Positions 17,397-24,863 of a DNA stretch of 49,960 bases are shown here, one piece after another. The position numbers and the translations under genes are program-made. The notes below the pieces were generated by a model, which did not search any database, had not been told where the DNA came from, and saw only the letters and a list, made by a program, of their open reading frames with translations. The first letter of the stretch is position 1. Each line of letters begins with the position of its first letter. Source of the DNA: Verrucomicrobiota bacterium (GTDB taxonomy: Bacteria > Verrucomicrobiota > Verrucomicrobiia > Limisphaerales > DSYF01). Location of the stretch: assembly GCA_025457615.1 (NCBI GenBank), contig JALOTZ010000026.1, forward strand, positions 1-49,960, written 5' to 3'.

Positions 17397-17824
17397 GTGG
17401 TTTGAGGTTTGAGCATCCGCACCTGGGCAATGCGCGGGCCGCGAGCCCGAGCCGGCGTCGCGTCAGTGCCGTCGAGATTCGTGACTGGTTCAGCCAATAC
17501 TCCCGCCTCGGTGGTTGGCGTTAATGCAGGAACTGTCCCATCTCCGTTTGCGGACACGGGCATGGGTGGGCGCTTGCGCCCTGGCCGCCTTCGTGGCCGG
17601 ACATTTTCGCCAAGCACCTGATGGCAAAACTGCGCGATGGCCGTCTTGCTCGTTGGCAGGCAATGCTGCGTGAGCAGGTCGGCGATGGACCGATACGACG
17701 CGTGCTTCTGGCGCAACTCCGTGATGACGTCCTTTGCCGGGAGCAAATCCTGGAATTTCTGCGGACGGCGGGGTGTGAATTCTTCGACCGCCTTTCGGAC
17801 TGTTGCGGGATCAAACGAGGACAT
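17393..17824 (-). CDS. Mobilisation accessory protein with HTH-like segment
   Basis: A 143-residue protein starting MSSFDPATVRKAVEEFTPRR. Residues about 30-65 (ELRQKHASYRSIADLLTQ through TKTAIAQFCHQVLG) look like a recombinase/resolvase-type or TraJ-like DNA-binding HTH. The second half is basic then Pro/Thr-rich and probably disordered (RPRRRPGRKRPPMP). Placement before the ParA-like gene with ATGA overlap suggests an oriT-binding relaxosome accessory protein. The ATG at 17824 is supported by family-like start and tight spacing to the frame upstream. Function is inferred. Confidence 0.65.
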   Translation of the reverse strand: MSSFDPATVRKAVEEFTPRRPQKFQDLLPAKDVITELRQKHASYRSIADLLTQHCLPTSKTAIAQFCHQVLGENVRPRRRPGRKRPPMPVSANGDGTVPALTPTTEAGVLAEPVTNLDGTDATPARARGPRIAQVRMLKPQTT

Positions 17825-17828
17825 AGGA

Positions 17829-18194
17829 TTAGTTGGTGCGGATGTGAACCGGGAAACGGATAGGCCGCCTGGCGGCCACGGCAATGCGGCGACTTGGACT
17901 GCCCTGTGGCTGTTCGAGTTCCCGGCCAAGCCTGGTTGGGAATGAGGCTTCGGACGTGGAAAATCCTAGATTGCGGCCTGTCTGTGGACCATTCGCGGCT
18001 CTTGCCGTTGTCATCTGAGAACGTGTCGAGGCCGTGTCTTTATCGGGGCTGCGGACTGACTGTTGCCGCGCCTGTTGGCGTGTCCTGGACGCGGCTGCGG
18101 ACTGTTCGGGGACAGGGATCAGTCGCAACTGCGGCTTGTCCGCTGCCTGTCCATGCTCGCGGATTTGCCGCGTCTGTGGTCGTGAGTGATTCAT
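17829..18194 (-). CDS. Possible small Arg/Gln/Ser-rich protein, uncertain
   Basis: An open frame of 121 codons, MNHSRPQTRQIREHGQAADK onward, ends 4 bases before the next gene of the mobilisation operon and fills what would otherwise be a 454-bp gap. The composition (Arg, Gln, Ser, Ala) suggests a disordered nucleic-acid-binding protein. There is no clear ribosome-binding sequence before the ATG, and no recognisable domain. Three near-copies of a GCTGCGGACTG word lie in the region on the plus strand, so the stretch may instead be regulatory DNA. I would keep it as a low-confidence gene. Confidence 0.35.
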   Translation of the reverse strand: MNHSRPQTRQIREHGQAADKPQLRLIPVPEQSAAASRTRQQARQQSVRSPDKDTASTRSQMTTARAANGPQTGRNLGFSTSEASFPTRLGRELEQPQGSPSRRIAVAARRPIRFPVHIRTN

Positions 18195-18278
18195 ATCGCG
18201 TGGCTGTGTTCCGTATTGATCGCGACTCCTTCGCGGACGCAGAAACCTTCGGCACGAAGGGGTAACGCGTGCCTTGTC

Positions 18279-18533
18279 TTAAACATGATGAGCAACACAC
18301 TGCCTTCTCTGTTGCAGCAGATCATCGCGCCACTTCTCCAACTGCGCGGCTACGGTCTGAATTCGGGTGATCTGGTCGATGCTCACCACTTTGGCCCGTG
18401 CGGCGACATGCTCGCCAAAGCGGGTTTCCGGCAGGTCAATGATGATGTTAGCGGCGTTGTGATTGATGTGTTCGCCATACTTCTTCAGCACTTGGATGGC
18501 GGTTCGGATTTGGGCTGTGGTCGGTGTTTGCAT
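18279..18533 (-). CDS. Small conserved-looking protein of the mobilisation operon
   Basis: An 84-residue protein, MQTPTTAQIRTAIQVLKKYG onward, amphipathic with IIIDLPETRFGEHVAARAK in the middle and a helical charged end. The ATG lies 2 bases after the stop of the preceding gene (TGATTATG), so translation is probably coupled. No known domain is recognised. Its position next to the candidate oriT makes a relaxosome or copy-control role possible. Confidence 0.6.
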   Translation of the reverse strand: MQTPTTAQIRTAIQVLKKYGEHINHNAANIIIDLPETRFGEHVAARAKVVSIDQITRIQTVAAQLEKWRDDLLQQRRQCVAHHV

Positions 18534-18535
18534 AA

Positions 18536-18814
18536 TCAGACGTGGAGGCCGCGTGACGATTTGTGGGCGAACCTCTGCCGATGCGCTGGTCGGATTCTTG
18601 GAAGCCACTCCGCTCGCTGCGCTTGCTCAGTGGTTACGGGATGCGCCCAGGGGTCGTTGAAGCCGAGTCGGGCAGCGGTTTCCTCGGCGGCCTGTTTGGT
18701 GGGGGCTTCGACAACCGTGCGAAGTGGATCGCGCATCTCGCGGGCATATTCACGGTCCGTGTGATAGATGCCCCACAGTTGGTTTCCCGGTTTCAGAGTC
18801 GCGGTTGTGCTCAT
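18536..18814 (-). CDS. Small protein, first gene of the leftward mobilisation operon
   Basis: A 92-residue protein beginning MSTTATLKPGNQLWGIYHTD, with a region TKQAAEETAARLGFNDPWAH that looks like a small alpha/beta domain tying residue-wise to plasmid accessory proteins, though I cannot name a family. It diverges from the relaxase gene across an 82-bp region that is the best oriT candidate. Good coding character and tight coupling to the next gene support it as real. Confidence 0.65.
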   Translation of the reverse strand: MSTTATLKPGNQLWGIYHTDREYAREMRDPLRTVVEAPTKQAAEETAARLGFNDPWAHPVTTEQAQRAEWLPRIRPAHRQRFAHKSSRGLHV

Positions 18815-18896
18815 GCCGACAGTTCAGCACAAGGCGGCGTCGGGCTGGTGTATCTGTTACACAGGATGCGCGCACAGTCCGTGTAGTGTCCGGCGT
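18815..18896. other. Candidate origin of transfer and divergent promoter region
   Basis: This 82-bp space separates the leftward mobilisation operon from the rightward relaxase gene, a usual place for oriT in MobF systems. It holds a perfect inverted repeat GTGTA-TCTGT-TACAC at 18848-18862. Two related words follow: GCGCGCACAGTCCGTGTAGTGTC is visible as GCACAGTCCGTG and GTAGTGTC near 18870-18890. The relaxase nic site would be expected beside such a repeat. The call rests on position and the repeat only; no known nic consensus is recognised. Confidence 0.4.
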
Positions 18897-21752
18897 GTGG
18901 TCACAGCAAAGACGCAATACAACATCAAAAACGCGCGGGAATACTTCGAGGAACACCTCTGCGTCGGCGATTACTACAACGAAGGGCAGCGTGTGGCCGG
19001 CGGATGGACTGGGTTGGGCGCGGAACGTCTCGGCTTGTCCGGCAAAGTCCGCGCCGATGACTTTCTACGGCTGTGCGAGAACCAACATCCTGCCACGGGT
19101 GAAACGCTGACGCAGCGATTGAACACGACGCGGACGGAGGACGGCGAGAACGCGGCCAATCGGCGGATATTTTTCGACTTCACATTCTCTCCGCCCAAGT
19201 CTGTGTCACTGGCTGGATTCCTCGGCAAAGACGAGCGGATTCTTGAGGCCCATGCACGATCCGTGAAGGCGGCGGTCAGAGAATTCGAGGCGTTTGCTGC
19301 GACCCGTATTCGGACCAGCGGGGCACAGAGCGATCGGTTTACGGGCAATTTTGCGGCGGCCCTGTTCACTCACGACACGTCACGTGCTCTTGACCCGCAC
19401 CTGCACACACATTGCATCGTCTTCAACGCGACCTTCGATCCTGTGGAGAATCGCTGGAAGGCTCTCCAGAATTACGAACTCCTGCGCGCCCGGAAGTTCG
19501 CCGAGAACGCCTACTATCACGAGCTTGCCCGTGAACTGCGCAGCTTCGGCTACCGGATTCGCAACCGGGCGCGGGGAGATTTTCAAGTCGAGGGCATCTC
19601 GGATGAGCTATGCGAACGGTTTTCAAAGCGGCGTGCGGAGATTGATGAAGCACTGGCCAAGCTCCTGGAGGAAAAGCCTGAAATCGCGGCTGGAGACTTG
19701 ATGGCCGCTCGCCGGCTGATTGCGACGGCCGAGCGGGCACGCAAGCAGCGAGACTTGAGCCGGGAAGAACTGTTGGAACTGTGGGAGTCGCAGTTGACGC
19801 GGGATGAGCGGCAGACAATCGGGCGTCTCCACAACCAGTCCACGCAAAGTCCATCTGACGAAAACAGGGTGTCCTTGGCCGATGCCGTGCAATGGGCAGA
19901 AGAGCACCTATTCGACCGAAACTCCGTCGTGCTGGAATGTCAGGTGTGGCAGGAGGCGCTCGGTCGAGCACGAGGCGGGGGCTTCTCGGTGGGCGAACTG
20001 ACCGAGTTCACGCGGCAGCGTGGCTACATCCGGGATACAGAGCGCCCAGGTGAAGTGACCTTGCGGGATGTCCTGCTTCGCGAATGGGAGATTGTCCGGA
20101 CCGCGAAAGATGGCGTTGCCGCCTGCCATCCCCTGGTGGCCAATCCGCGACCAGTGAAGGCGGCATTGGACGATGAGCAACGCAAGGCGCTCGATGCACT
20201 TTTGTCCTCAACAAACGCGGTATCCGTGTTTCGTGGCGGCGCGGGCACAGGCAAAAGTTACGTCCTGCGTGAACTGGTCGAACAACTCCGAGAGTCTGGC
20301 CGACGCGTTGTTGTTCTCGCCCCGCAGCGTCAGCAAGTCGTGGACATGGGAAAGGCGGGACTGCCGTCACCGTCAACGGTCGCGAATTTCCTCCTCAAGG
20401 GCGAACTTGCCACGGGGGCGGTCGTGGTCGTGGATGAGGCGGGGCAGATTGGTGGACGGCAGATGCTCGAACTGCTGCGGCTGGCCCGTGACCAGAACGC
20501 GCGGGTAATTCTCTCCGGTGACACGCGGCAGCATGGGGCTGTCGAGGCATCGAACGCTTTGCTCGCTATCGAGCGCCATTCCGGCGTCAAACCCGTCGAA
20601 TTACATAAGATTCGCCGGCAAGATCCGGCGTTGGGGCGGGACTACCGTGAGCGTAACCGGATTCGGGCATATCGCAAAGCCGTCGAATCGGCGGCGGCGG
20701 GCAAGGTGGGCGAGTCATTCGGTCGCCTCGATAAGATGGGCGCGGTAGTGTCGTGCGGTCTAGCAGATCAAGCCGACAGGCTTGCCGACGAATACCTCCG
20801 GCTCACCGAACGAGACGCTTCGGCAGTGGTCGTCTCGCAGACCTGGGCGGAGGTCCACCGAGTCAATTCGCGTGTTCGTGATGCCCTGAAAGCAAAGGGT
20901 CTGCTTGGTTCGACTGACGCGACGATTCAAGTTCTGGACAGGCTGGATCTGACGAACGCGCAGAAGCGCGATGAACGGTTTTATCCGAAGGATGCGGTTG
21001 TAGTTTTCAACCAGAAGATTCGCGAGGCCGATCCGGGCGCAAAGGGAAAGCTGGCGGGCATCGTCAAAGCAGGCGTGCTCGTCGAGGTCGGCGGAAGATT
21101 CGTCACCGTCTCGAACAAGATGCTCGACCGCATTTCGGTCTGCCTGACGCGCGAATTGGCCGTTGCCCCTGGCGACCGGCTGCACCTGAAAGCCAATCGG
21201 AAACTGGCATCCGGCGGGCGGGTCACCAATGGGGAACTGGTGATCGTGAAGTCGGTTTGTGCGGATGGGGGCATTGAACTCACGGATGGCCGGGTGCTGG
21301 ACAGGGAATTCCGGGAATTCCTGCCCGGCTACGCCGTCACGTCCTACGGGTCGCAAGGCAAGACCGTGGATTACGTGTTGTTCTCGGACTCGACCATCAA
21401 GGCCGCCACAAATGCGCAGCAGTGGTATGTGACCATTTCGCGCGGACGGCGCGGTATCCGCATCTTCACGCCCGACAAGGAACAACTACGTGAGAACGTG
21501 ACCCGCACCGGCCACCGGCCACTGGCACTGGAACTCGCACCTGGAATCGCGCCACGTGCCGGCGTTCGACTTTGGGATCGGTTGCACCGCTACCTGTTGC
21601 GTTTTGGTCGCCGCGCGGCGGACAACTTTTGCCGGCTGAAGCTTTCCCGTCGTCGCAATCATCAACCTGCACAAACACATGAGCACAAAATCACCCGAAT
21701 GTTGGGCGAGCGACCCGAACGCTCGCGCGGTCAAAATCGAAGTATCGGCTGA
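18897..21752 (+). CDS. MobF/TrwC-type conjugative relaxase-helicase
   Basis: A 951-residue two-domain protein. The N-terminal relaxase has tyrosines at 26-27 (DYY) and the three-His motif HLHTH at 168-172, preceded by H159. The C-terminal SF1 helicase has Walker A GGAGTGKS near 447, Walker B VVVDEAGQIG, GDTRQHG, and the late motifs YGSQGKTVDYVLFSD and SRGRRGIRIF. It should nick oriT, stay bound to the 5' end and unwind the transferred strand. The GTG at 18897 gives VTAKTQYNI, the usual start of this family; the open frame upstream to 18768 has no resemblance and overlaps the divergent gene. The protein is complete, and this is the best evidence of mobilisation. Confidence 0.88.
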   Translation: MVTAKTQYNIKNAREYFEEHLCVGDYYNEGQRVAGGWTGLGAERLGLSGKVRADDFLRLCENQHPATGETLTQRLNTTRTEDGENAANRRIFFDFTFSPPKSVSLAGFLGKDERILEAHARSVKAAVREFEAFAATRIRTSGAQSDRFTGNFAAALFTHDTSRALDPHLHTHCIVFNATFDPVENRWKALQNYELLRARKFAENAYYHELARELRSFGYRIRNRARGDFQVEGISDELCERFSKRRAEIDEALAKLLEEKPEIAAGDLMAARRLIATAERARKQRDLSREELLELWESQLTRDERQTIGRLHNQSTQSPSDENRVSLADAVQWAEEHLFDRNSVVLECQVWQEALGRARGGGFSVGELTEFTRQRGYIRDTERPGEVTLRDVLLREWEIVRTAKDGVAACHPLVANPRPVKAALDDEQRKALDALLSSTNAVSVFRGGAGTGKSYVLRELVEQLRESGRRVVVLAPQRQQVVDMGKAGLPSPSTVANFLLKGELATGAVVVVDEAGQIGGRQMLELLRLARDQNARVILSGDTRQHGAVEASNALLAIERHSGVKPVELHKIRRQDPALGRDYRERNRIRAYRKAVESAAAGKVGESFGRLDKMGAVVSCGLADQADRLADEYLRLTERDASAVVVSQTWAEVHRVNSRVRDALKAKGLLGSTDATIQVLDRLDLTNAQKRDERFYPKDAVVVFNQKIREADPGAKGKLAGIVKAGVLVEVGGRFVTVSNKMLDRISVCLTRELAVAPGDRLHLKANRKLASGGRVTNGELVIVKSVCADGGIELTDGRVLDREFREFLPGYAVTSYGSQGKTVDYVLFSDSTIKAATNAQQWYVTISRGRRGIRIFTPDKEQLRENVTRTGHRPLALELAPGIAPRAGVRLWDRLHRYLLRFGRRAADNFCRLKLSRRRNHQPAQTHEHKITRMLGERPERSRGQNRSIG

Positions 21753-22035
21753 ACAGAGTCTTCTGCTGCCATTCGACCAGTTCGCCTTCGCCGAACTCAA
21801 GAGCGAGGGAAAGCAGCAACAACTTCGTTTGGTCTTCGCCACACACGAAGTTCTGTTGTATGGCCATTCCCTGCGGCGCGTCGAAACCGCGATGCAGCGG
21901 ATGGAACTTGCCTCCTTGTCCGCGTTGTCCGGTAACCAACGGTCACTCGTTCCAGACGGGCAGCCCGTGGTTATCGAGATTGCTGTGACGGAGATCGCCG
22001 CGATTGACAAGCAACCTCAAGCCGGCAAGGAATGA
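21679..22035 (+). CDS. Small protein overlapping the relaxase end
   Basis: A 118-residue frame beginning MSTKSPECWASDPNARAVKI and overlapping the relaxase 3' end by 74 bases in another frame. The sequence is well balanced and reads like a folded alpha/beta protein (VKIEVSAEQSLLLPFDQFAF, RLVFATHEVLLYGHSL), and it continues well past the relaxase stop. No ribosome-binding sequence is obvious, so coupling to relaxase translation is likely. It resembles small plasmid proteins of unknown function found after relaxases. The AbiE pair converges on it with a 5-base gap. Confidence 0.6.
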   Translation: MSTKSPECWASDPNARAVKIEVSAEQSLLLPFDQFAFAELKSEGKQQQLRLVFATHEVLLYGHSLRRVETAMQRMELASLSALSGNQRSLVPDGQPVVIEIAVTEIAAIDKQPQAGKE

Positions 22036-22040
22036 ATGCC

Positions 22041-22886
22041 TCACGCGGGCAGTAGGTTCAGCAGGTGGGTTTTGACGTACTTCCCAGCCGCTTGCGGATC
22101 GTAGGTGATGTCGGCGCGAAGCAGCGGTTGCATGTCCGAACAGAATCCGCGGTCTTTGAGATGGTCTTCGAGGATTCCGATGAACTCCGCCCGGCCCGCT
22201 TTCGTGCCTTCCTGTTTCAGGTAGTGCTCGAAGGAAGCGATGATCGCCGCCGGGTCAACGGGCAGCGGCGATTTGGTCAGCGCCCAATACAGGTCAAACA
22301 AATCTCGCCCACGCGTGCGCTGGAACATCGCTCGCATCTTCGTGCCCAGCATTTCGTGAATGTCGAAGCCCTTAATGCGCGTTTGAACCGGCTTGTCTCG
22401 GAAAGGGAAGCTGAACGGCATTTCAACCACGGCCCGGTGCGGCTTTCGCTCAGTCACATTCGCTTCGACGACGATTTCCAGCGTGCGGTTGGGTTCAATG
22501 ATTGAGCGCGCCGAGTAAGTCATGCGCAACACGCGCGAAGGCTTGACGGTGTTGCGGATCGCCAATACGAGGGTGTCCCAAACAGATGCTTTGGGAGCTC
22601 CCAAGACATCGGTGAGCACGCGACGAATGGCGCGACGGATGTGATCTGGCGGGCGTGTGCCGACCACGACCAGATCAATGTCCTCGCTGTAACGGGCGGG
22701 TGGCGCGAGATGGACCTTGTGCAGGAGCGTGCCGCCACGCATGGCGATTTGGGAACTCAGGAATTTGTCATCAAACAGCGCGACCATCGTGCGGCACAGC
22801 AGGAGGTCTTGTTCGACCTGATACTGCGCCCCCCACGGCACAATGGCTTGGTGCGCCAGAATATCCTGACGGGTGATCGGCGTCAT
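22041..22886 (-). CDS. AbiEii-like nucleotidyltransferase toxin
   Basis: A 281-residue nucleotidyltransferase of the AbiEii/AbiGii toxin type. Diagnostic motifs are MRGGTLLHK at 49-57 and SEDIDLV at 68-74, giving the catalytic pair Asp69 and Asp71. These toxins are GTP/CTP-dependent nucleotidyltransferases that arrest growth, and AbiE systems cause abortive infection. The start overlaps the antitoxin gene by ATGA, the typical order antitoxin then toxin. A DLYWAL segment with basic residues (RTRGRDLFDLYWAL) matches the family's middle motif. It is complete. Confidence 0.85.
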   Translation of the reverse strand: MTPITRQDILAHQAIVPWGAQYQVEQDLLLCRTMVALFDDKFLSSQIAMRGGTLLHKVHLAPPARYSEDIDLVVVGTRPPDHIRRAIRRVLTDVLGAPKASVWDTLVLAIRNTVKPSRVLRMTYSARSIIEPNRTLEIVVEANVTERKPHRAVVEMPFSFPFRDKPVQTRIKGFDIHEMLGTKMRAMFQRTRGRDLFDLYWALTKSPLPVDPAAIIASFEHYLKQEGTKAGRAEFIGILEDHLKDRGFCSDMQPLLRADITYDPQAAGKYVKTHLLNLLPA

Positions 22887-23707
22887 ACGTTCAACTCACT
22901 GGAGTTGTTGAACACCTGCCAGCGTTTGACGAGGGGGAGGTTGTCGTGCTTACCCTTGGCCGGAGAGAGTGTCACAGGTGTCAATTCATCGGGCAGCCAG
23001 GCGCGGACAACTTTCGCCAGTGACTTGTTGCGGCACGCTTCGATGACAAACCCCAACCGCTGCGCGACGGCAGGCTCGTTTTCCGCATCCAGCACACGCC
23101 TGAGTTCGCGCGAGCGCAATAGCGGGAGCAGCGGGCGGATGGTTTCTGCGGCGCGCTCGATGCCGCCGATGCTGGTCGCATAGCGGACCAAGTCATACGC
23201 CGTCGCCTCGGGCGTGCTGACCAAAAGTGGCGCGACCGCTCCGGCGGGTTGCTGTGTCGGCGTCCGCTCAATCCCCCGCTTGACAAAGAACCTGACTTGA
23301 ATTCGCCCAACCTTGATCGTGCGGCAAGGACGGTTGGTCATCACCTGTGTGACTTGGAGCGCTTGCGGGTTTGAACCAAACGAGCTGGCGGCGGATTGCA
23401 GCGCCAGATAATACGGGCGGCCCAGCCAGTGGAAATAATCCTGCAACCACCAGTTCGTCGGCGGTGCGCTCATGCTGCGATGTTCGGGGCTGACAATCAG
23501 GTAGAACGGCTGCCTAGGGGAAACCCGGACGACTTTACCCCGCAGTCGTGACAACTGGCGCTTGGCGGCAATTGCCGACAACCCCGTTTCCTTGACCAAA
23601 TCCTCCAGCACAATCGTGACACGCCCCAAGGCGAGGCGTGCATCGCAAAAAGCCTCTGCTGCGCCGATCCGGCGGAGTTCGGAAGCACTATTGGTCTGCT
23701 TTTGCAT
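22883..23707 (-). CDS. AbiEi-like antitoxin and autoregulator
   Basis: A 274-residue protein with an N-terminal winged HTH (ARLALGRVTIVLEDLVKETG and LSAIAAKRQLSRL) and a C-terminal antitoxin domain with the typical NWWLQDYFHWLGRPYYLALQ and TPEATAYDLVRY segments of AbiEi. It neutralises the toxin and represses its own promoter by binding DNA repeats. It overlaps the toxin gene by 4 bases. The first ~25 residues are basic and probably extend the DNA-binding part. The pair is likely an addiction or defence module that stabilises the island. Confidence 0.85.
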   Translation of the reverse strand: MQKQTNSASELRRIGAAEAFCDARLALGRVTIVLEDLVKETGLSAIAAKRQLSRLRGKVVRVSPRQPFYLIVSPEHRSMSAPPTNWWLQDYFHWLGRPYYLALQSAASSFGSNPQALQVTQVMTNRPCRTIKVGRIQVRFFVKRGIERTPTQQPAGAVAPLLVSTPEATAYDLVRYATSIGGIERAAETIRPLLPLLRSRELRRVLDAENEPAVAQRLGFVIEACRNKSLAKVVRAWLPDELTPVTLSPAKGKHDNLPLVKRWQVFNNSSELNV

Positions 23708-23710
23708 TTC

Positions 23711-23725
23711 CGTATCGTATCGTCT
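23711..23725. promoter_or_regulatory. Tandem 5-bp repeats upstream of the AbiE antitoxin (operator candidate)
   Basis: CGTAT-CGTAT-CGTCT on the plus strand lies directly upstream of the antitoxin start. A weak promoter-like CATAAT (minus strand) is about 23 bases further upstream. AbiEi proteins bind repeats at their promoter, so this is a reasonable operator candidate within the 139-bp gap (23708-23846). No other feature is seen in the gap. Confidence 0.3.
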
Positions 23726-23846
23726 GACGGTTCATTATGCAAACGCTATTGTTGCCGTCTTCAGCGTTGTTGCGCGAGCAGCTGCGAACAGATCGCCCCA
23801 TGACGATTAGAAATCGGCCTTCAATCGAAGGCAAAGCCGCTATCGG

Positions 23847-24392
23847 CTAGGAATAGAAATACCCAAGGGTTCGAAGACTGGTCTGGGTAGAATGTCCGAG
23901 GATGATGTGATCGAGAACTTCGATCTTCAGGAGTTGCCCGGCTCGAATGAGGTCGCGAGTGATTTTGATGTCGGCTTCAGATGGGGTCGCTTCACCGCTA
24001 GGATGATTATGCGCGATGATAATTGCGGCGGCACTCGCCATGACGGCTAAACGGAATACTTCCCTGGGATGACAGAGGATTGTGTCCATCGTTCCAATTG
24101 ATACCAGGTAGTGACCCTTGATGCGGCGACGGGTGTTGAGGATGAAAACCACCAAACATTCGCATTCAGGATTGAAGTAAGGATGATTCGCAATATGCGC
24201 TCTCCAATAGGCGGCTGCCTGATCCGGCGTCTCGCATTGTTGCATGGTGTCGGGTGTGGGACATTCCCGAAGTGATACAATTTTCCATTCCTGTGGTTGT
24301 GGTGGGAACTTGAGTGGTTTGACGATCTTGTTTTCGGGTTGCGGAGCGATTGCGGGGCATCCAGTGGCGATGAGGTTTTCCGTTGTGTTCAT
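23847..24392 (-). CDS. RadC-like JAB-domain protein
   Basis: A 181-residue protein whose C-terminal half is the RadC/MPN+ JAB domain: ECLVVFILNTRRRIKGHYLV, then the metal motif HNHPSGEATPSEAD and ITRDLIRAGQLLKIEVLDHI. It lacks the N-terminal HhH region of chromosomal RadC, as mobile-element RadC-like proteins usually do. Such genes are frequent on integrative elements and plasmids near replication, transfer or defence genes; the true activity is unsettled. A GTG at 24440 would add 16 residues and run into the hairpin upstream; ATG 24392 is preferred though no ribosome-binding sequence is clear. The protein is otherwise complete. Confidence 0.78.
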   Translation of the reverse strand: MNTTENLIATGCPAIAPQPENKIVKPLKFPPQPQEWKIVSLRECPTPDTMQQCETPDQAAAYWRAHIANHPYFNPECECLVVFILNTRRRIKGHYLVSIGTMDTILCHPREVFRLAVMASAAAIIIAHNHPSGEATPSEADIKITRDLIRAGQLLKIEVLDHIILGHSTQTSLRTLGYFYS

Positions 24393-24396
24393 GTTT

Positions 24397-24607
24397 TGCG
24401 TTTCGTTCTGAAGGAGCGGGACTGCTCTCTTCACCTCCACCCCGAGAGAGCAGCCCCGCTCCGGACGAAACGCACCCGCGTGTAGCCGCGCCCGTTACGC
24501 GGAGCATCAGCAACTGAGTGACGGCAGGCGCAAACTCTTCCCCCTCTTTTTCGCCTGCCGGCACGATGTTGCGCGGAGCACCCAGAAGCGCGGGCACACG
24601 CGGGTGA
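24397..24607. other. Highly structured non-coding stretch upstream of radC
   Basis: Several repeats are nested here. A long imperfect hairpin pairs 24397-24430 with 24445-24474 (arms TGCGTTTCGT... and ...ACGAAACGCA). An 11-bp perfect inverted repeat CACCCGCGTGT (24474-24484) pairs with ACACGCGGGTG (24597-24607). Inside it is a 9-bp hairpin CGGCAGGCG (24522-24530) / CGCCTGCCG (24552-24560). A 13-base direct repeat GTTRCGCGGAGCA occurs at 24494 and 24568. The arrangement suggests a structured RNA, a replication or recombination site, or regulation of radC. The remaining gap, 24608-24766, shows no gene. Confidence 0.45.
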
Positions 24608-24766
24608 ACACGACGGAAAATCTCATCGGATGACCGATCCCATCTGGAATCGGGTCGTGTGCAGAATAATCTAAGAAGGGATGAACGATCAGGACACGGG
24701 CGTCACATTGCGGTTTCGCAAGCCGTGGCTCTTTGTGCTACGACGCGATGGAGTGCAACGCAAGAT

Positions 24767-24843
24767 TGGTGGGCCTGCTCGGACTTGAACCGAGAACCCC
24801 GGCATTATGAGTGCCATGCTCTAACCGATTGAGCTACAGGCCC
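24767..24843 (-). tRNA. tRNA-Met(CAT), elongator type, CCA encoded
   Basis: Read on the minus strand, GGGCCTG pairs with CAGGCCC as a 7-bp acceptor stem. The D-arm GCTC/GAGC, the anticodon arm TGGCA-CTCATAA-TGCCG and the T-arm CTCGG-TTCAAGT-CCGAG all form. The 3' end is A-CCA. The anticodon is CAT. The anticodon stem and the GGGGT variable loop look like elongator Met, not like Ile2, whose remnant at 26671 differs. The gene lies inside the island, 20 bases downstream of the recombinase stop. Such tRNA cargo is unusual but known. Confidence 0.9.
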
Positions 24844-24863
24844 GCGCAATCAACCGCGTCGTG

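Noticed and set aside
24393-24597. An upstream coding extension of the RadC-like protein
   Set aside because: The frame is rich in Gly/Arg/Ser, overlaps strong hairpins, and is unlike the family; the stretch is better read as non-coding.
24397-24607. An integron attC site or a retron RNA
   Set aside because: Core GTTRRRY/RYYYAAC boxes are not paired, and no integron integrase or reverse transcriptase is seen nearby.
24767-24843. tRNA-Met as the attachment site of this recombinase
   Set aside because: The recombinase lies on its 5' side and the border fragment at 26671 is from a different tRNA; a nested older insertion remains possible.
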